NCBI GenBank assembly: GCA_017411665.1
Contig: JAFQPT010000125.1
Location: forward strand, 1-9,113
From: Oscillospiraceae bacterium
GTDB taxonomy: Bacteria; Bacillota_A; Clostridia; Oscillospirales; Oscillospiraceae
Direction: 5' to 3'
Length of the DNA stretch: 9,113 nt
Shown here: piece after piece, positions 6,769 through 9,113 of the stretch
Layout of the letters: the number at the start of each line of letters is the position of its first letter
How positions within the stretch are numbered: the first letter of the stretch is position 1
Program-made: the position numbers and the translations under genes
Notes under the pieces: generated by a model
Told to the model about the DNA's origin: nothing
The model's database searches: none
What the model saw: the letters and a program-made list of their open reading frames with translations, nothing else

Positions 6769-7374
6769 ATGGCAGTTAACCTTGAAAAAGGCAGAAAAGT
6801 CAATCTGCAGAAGTCTTCTCAGAAGCAGCTTGGCGAAATTCTGATCAATCTGAACTGGAATGCAAAGCCTGCAAAGCGCGGTCTGCTGAGCGGTCTGCTG
6901 GGCGGCAATAAGCCCATCGACCTGGATTTGGGCTGCCTGTTCGAACTGAAGAATGGCCAGAAGGGTACCGTACAGGCTCTGGGCAATGCGTTCGGCAGCC
7001 TGGACAGAGCACCCTATATTGCGCTGGACGGCGATGACCGTACCGGTGCGGTTGCCACAGGTGAAAATCTGCGCATCAACGGCAACATGATTTCCCAGAT
7101 TAAGCGTGTTCTGGTTTACACCTTTATTTATGAAGGCGTTGCAAACTGGCAGCAGGCGGATGCCACCGTTACCATCAAGTACCCCGGTGCGGAAGATATC
7201 ATCGTAAAGATGGATACCTTTAACTCCTCTCTGGGTATGTGCGGTCTGGTATTGTTTGAAAATGTAAATGACGAGACTTTCAGTGTTGAAAAAATCGTCC
7301 AGTTTTATCGCGGCCACAGAGACCTTGATGCTGCATTTAATTGGGGTCTGAGATGGGTTGCAGGCAGTAAATAA
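6769..7374 (+). CDS. TerA-like TerD-superfamily protein, single domain
   Basis: A 201-residue member of the TerD superfamily that differs from its neighbours and resembles the C-terminal half of TerA. It keeps the family's N-terminal strand (NLEKGRKVNLQK) and then has NLNWNAKP (28-34), a Gly/Leu-rich insert (RGLLSGLLGGN, 37-47), IDLDLGCLFEL (50-60), ALDGDDRTG (85-93), GENLRING (98-105), YEGVANW (121-127) and GHRDLDAAFNWGLRW (182-196). The metal-site acids are rearranged: IDLD and DGDD are present, but the GAGDGDDEQ loop of true TerD is missing. Enterobacterial TerA is about twice as long, with an additional N-terminal domain; here only one unit is present, so 'terA' as a gene name would be approximate. 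The RBS is modest (AAAGG, 6756-6760) and the gap to the previous stop is 14 bases, so co-translation is likely. Biochemical role unknown. Confidence 0.88.
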   Translation: MAVNLEKGRKVNLQKSSQKQLGEILINLNWNAKPAKRGLLSGLLGGNKPIDLDLGCLFELKNGQKGTVQALGNAFGSLDRAPYIALDGDDRTGAVATGENLRINGNMISQIKRVLVYTFIYEGVANWQQADATVTIKYPGAEDIIVKMDTFNSSLGMCGLVLFENVNDETFSVEKIVQFYRGHRDLDAAFNWGLRWVAGSK

Positions 7375-7386
7375 GGAGGACTCAAA

Positions 7387-8001
7387 ATGTCTGTTAGCTT
7401 GAAAAAGGGTCAGAAGGTCAGCCTGTCCAAGGGCGCAAACGGTCAGGACACCGGTCTGACAAAGGTAGTTGTAGGTCTGGGCTGGGACGAAGCTCCCCGT
7501 TCTTCCGGCGGTCTGCTGGGTGCGCTGTTCGGCGGCGGTACTCCCGCAATCGACTGTGACGCTTCCGCGTTTCTGCTGAAAAACGGCAAGCTGGCCAACA
7601 CCAAGGATATTGTCTACTTTGGCAATCTCCGTCACTCTTCCAACACCGTTCGCCATATGGGTGACAACCTGACCGGCGCAGGTGCAGGCGATGACGAACA
7701 GATCGTAATCGAACTCAACCGCGTTCCCGCTGAATATGACCGCATCGTATTTGTAGTAAACATTTACCAGGCAGTTCAGCGCCGCCAGCACTTTGGCATG
7801 ATCAGAAACGCATTCATCCGCATCGTGGATGGCCGCAACAACCAGGAACTGCTGAAGTACAATCTGACCGAAGACTATTCCGGCATGACCGCTATGATTT
7901 TCGGCGAAGTTTACCGTTACAATGGTGAATGGAAGTTCAGCGCAATCGGCAACGGTACTAAGGACCCCGGTCTGGTTGATCTGGCAAAAAGATACATGTA
8001 A
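7387..8001 (+). CDS. terD: Divergent TerD family protein, copy 3, with Gly-rich loop insertion
   Basis: A 204-residue TerD with the family strands GLGWD (30-34), GNLRHSS (79-85), [15 protein letters not shown] (92-106), YNLTEDYSGMTAM and WKFSAIGNG (182-190). Compared with copies 1 and 2 it has an 11-residue-scale insertion of Gly, Leu and Phe (SGGLLGALFGGG, 40-51) before the first metal loop, IDCDAS in place of DFDLDAS (so a hydrophobic residue and Cys replace an acid and Leu), an Ala for Asp in the second loop, and a different C-terminus (no GGLAALC motif). Weaker or altered metal binding is possible. AAGGAGGA (7373-7380) overlaps the stop codon of the preceding gene and lies six bases before ATG, so translational coupling is likely. 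It closes the compact part of the cluster; a 102-base gap with a hairpin follows. Confidence 0.93.
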   Translation: MSVSLKKGQKVSLSKGANGQDTGLTKVVVGLGWDEAPRSSGGLLGALFGGGTPAIDCDASAFLLKNGKLANTKDIVYFGNLRHSSNTVRHMGDNLTGAGAGDDEQIVIELNRVPAEYDRIVFVVNIYQAVQRRQHFGMIRNAFIRIVDGRNNQELLKYNLTEDYSGMTAMIFGEVYRYNGEWKFSAIGNGTKDPGLVDLAKRYM

Positions 8002-8045
8002 TCAATTTATTTCCTTTGCAATACCCTCAACAATGAATTGATAAA

Positions 8046-8081
8046 GAAAAGGGAAGGGAGTTTATGTGGCCTTCCCTTTTC
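8046..8081 (+). terminator. Terminator/attenuator-like hairpin between terD copy 3 and the P-type ATPase
   Basis: GAAAAGGGAAGG (8046-8057) pairs perfectly with CCTTCCCTTTTC (8070-8081) around a 12-base loop. The 3' arm ends in TTTT followed by CATAATT, so the U-tract is within the stem and short: a plausible but leaky intrinsic terminator, reading into the ATPase gene. An upstream 7-base inverted repeat (8001-8007 with 8036-8042) is weaker. No convincing promoter consensus is seen before the ATPase, so read-through may be how it is expressed. Confidence 0.6.
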
Positions 8082-8103
8082 ATAATTAGGAGAATTACTG
8101 AAA

Positions 8104-9113
8104 ATGATTTTTAAAGGACTTACCGATTTAGAAGTTTCCGAATCCAGAGAGAAGCACGGCTCAAACGTGATTCCCGATTCCGAACCCACCACGTTTTTAG
8201 AAGCATTTCTGGAAACGTTTGGTGACCCCATGATCAAGATTCTGCTGGCAATCGCAGCATTGATGATTGGCATGTGGATTTTTGGTTACGCAGATATTTA
8301 TGAACCTGTCGGCACCATCGTTGCGGTACTGATCGTTGCATTCGTATCCGCAAAGACCAGTGTCGCAAGTGACACAAAATATAGACAGCTGAAGGACAGC
8401 ACCAAGAAGGACCAGTGTAAGGTTTACCGCAACGGCATGATCACCGTCATCGACGTTGACGACGTTGTTGTAGGGGATCTGGTGCTGCTGCAGTCCGGTG
8501 ACAAGGTTCCCGCTGACGGCATTCTGATTGACGGCGCACTGAAGGTTGACAACTCCGCTCTCAACGGCGAAGCAGAAGAATGCAAGAAGTTTGCTGCAAC
8601 CGAAAAGATGGTGCTGGCAGAAGAAATCACCGGCGATACCTTCGTTGACAAGCACTCTCTGTTCAGAGGCGTGGTTGTATTTGACGGTGAAGGCGTTCTG
8701 GAAGTGCAGAAGGTCGGTCTGGCTACCATGATGGGCAAGATGGCAGAAGAAATGCAGGGCGACGAACCCGACTCTCCTCTGAAGGTCAAGCTGTCTAAGC
8801 TGGCAAACCAGATTTCTACCTTCGGTTACATCGGTGCAATTGTCATTGCTGTGATGTACTTCGGCTACTTTATCCTCAACAGCGGTGGCTTTGGTCCCTA
8901 CTTTGCACAGGATATCGCTACGATCGTGACCGATATCGTAGAAGCTGTTTCTCTGGCAGTTGTTATCATCGTTTGTGCAGTTCCCGAAGGTCTGCCTCTG
9001 ATGATTTCTCTGGTTCTGATGCAGAATACCAGCAAAATGCTGGACCACAACGTTCTGGTACGTAAGGCAGAAGGGATTGAAACCGCAGGTTCTCTGAACA
9101 TCCTGTTCAGCGA
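8104..9113 (+). CDS. PMCA-type (calcium-like) P-type ATPase, N-terminal part, cut by window end
   Basis: The open frame from ATG 8104 runs 336 codons to the window edge. It is a P2-type cation pump: an N-terminal cytosolic segment, M1 (about 43-62) and M2 (about 68-84), an actuator domain with VGDLVLLQSGDKVPADG (123-139), the dephosphorylation loop ALNGEAEE (152-159), M3 (about 241-258), and M4 with CAVPEGLPLMIS (291-302), whose PEGLP is typical of calcium-type ATPases. The sequence stops at LNILFS plus 'GA', exactly where the phosphorylated Asp of DKTGT is expected. The usual TGE is NGE here; the catalytic Glu (E156) is kept. Calcium export is the most likely activity, but ion specificity needs M5-M6, outside the window. 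The RBS is AGGAG (8088-8092), 11 bases before ATG. Codon bias resembles the TerD genes. Its place after calcium-binding TerD genes suggests joint calcium/metal homeostasis. Confidence 0.92.
   Translation, partial: MIFKGLTDLEVSESREKHGSNVIPDSEPTTFLEAFLETFGDPMIKILLAIAALMIGMWIFGYADIYEPVGTIVAVLIVAFVSAKTSVASDTKYRQLKDSTKKDQCKVYRNGMITVIDVDDVVVGDLVLLQSGDKVPADGILIDGALKVDNSALNGEAEECKKFAATEKMVLAEEITGDTFVDKHSLFRGVVVFDGEGVLEVQKVGLATMMGKMAEEMQGDEPDSPLKVKLSKLANQISTFGYIGAIVIAVMYFGYFILNSGGFGPYFAQDIATIVTDIVEAVSLAVVIIVCAVPEGLPLMISLVLMQNTSKMLDHNVLVRKAEGIETAGSLNILFS

Noticed and set aside
6751..7791. 346-codon minus-strand open frame across two TerD-family genes
   Set aside because: It spans two well-supported genes and their RBS; another shadow of codon bias.
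1..9113. CRISPR arrays, tRNA/rRNA genes, insertion sequences, attachment sites
   Set aside because: No regularly spaced repeats, cloverleaf signals, transposase-like frames or terminal inverted repeats were seen by eye.

Overview
The window is one stretch of a plus-strand Ter (tellurite-resistance-type stress response) gene cluster. It looks like a low-to-mid GC anaerobic Firmicute, probably class Clostridia (Oscillospiraceae/Ruminococcaceae-like). That placement rests on strong AGGAGG-type ribosome binding sites, one TTG start, tight same-strand packing and protein sequences that resemble Firmicute Ter homologues. It is an inference; no marker gene is present.

Layout. Positions 1-76 are a short AT-rich leader with no complete gene. 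Positions 77-220 encode a 47-residue single-span membrane peptide too short for usual ORF calling. A biosynthetic-module section follows: a HpcH/HpaI/CitE-like C-C bond lyase (230-1180, TTG start) and a large YceG-type protein (1229-3496) that appears to be built from three copies of a unit of about 250 residues. Next comes TelA (3503-4687) with an unusual Gly/Asn/Tyr-rich N-terminus. Then come a canonical TerD (4721-5302), a strong hairpin (5309-5347), a stand-alone von Willebrand A protein of the TerF-like type (5368-6150), a second canonical TerD (6173-6754), a TerA-like TerD-fold protein (6769-7374) and a third, divergent TerD (7387-8001). After a 102-base gap with a terminator/attenuator-like hairpin (8046-8081), a PMCA-type (calcium-like) P-type ATPase starts at 8104. 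The window cuts it at its phosphorylation site.

How they may work together. In comparative-genomic descriptions of Ter systems, TerD-fold proteins are calcium binders, VWA proteins are Mg/Mn-dependent (MIDAS) adaptors, TelA is a coiled-coil stress protein, and the C-C lyase and YceG belong to a proposed small-molecule (nucleoside-like) biosynthetic module. The P-type ATPase fits the metal/calcium theme. Gaps of 6-65 bases from 77 to 8001 suggest one transcript or a few overlapping ones. Codon use changes sharply at TelA: the upstream enzymes use mixed codons, whereas the genes from TelA onward use near-single codons for Glu, Gln, Lys and Leu. This suggests the structural/metal-binding products are made in much larger amounts than the enzymes.

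Nothing here is clearly a wholly new system. The least ordinary points are the triplicated YceG-type protein, the low-complexity TelA tail, the four divergent TerD-superfamily copies with graded loss of the metal-site acids, the small membrane peptide, and the strong intercistronic hairpin.
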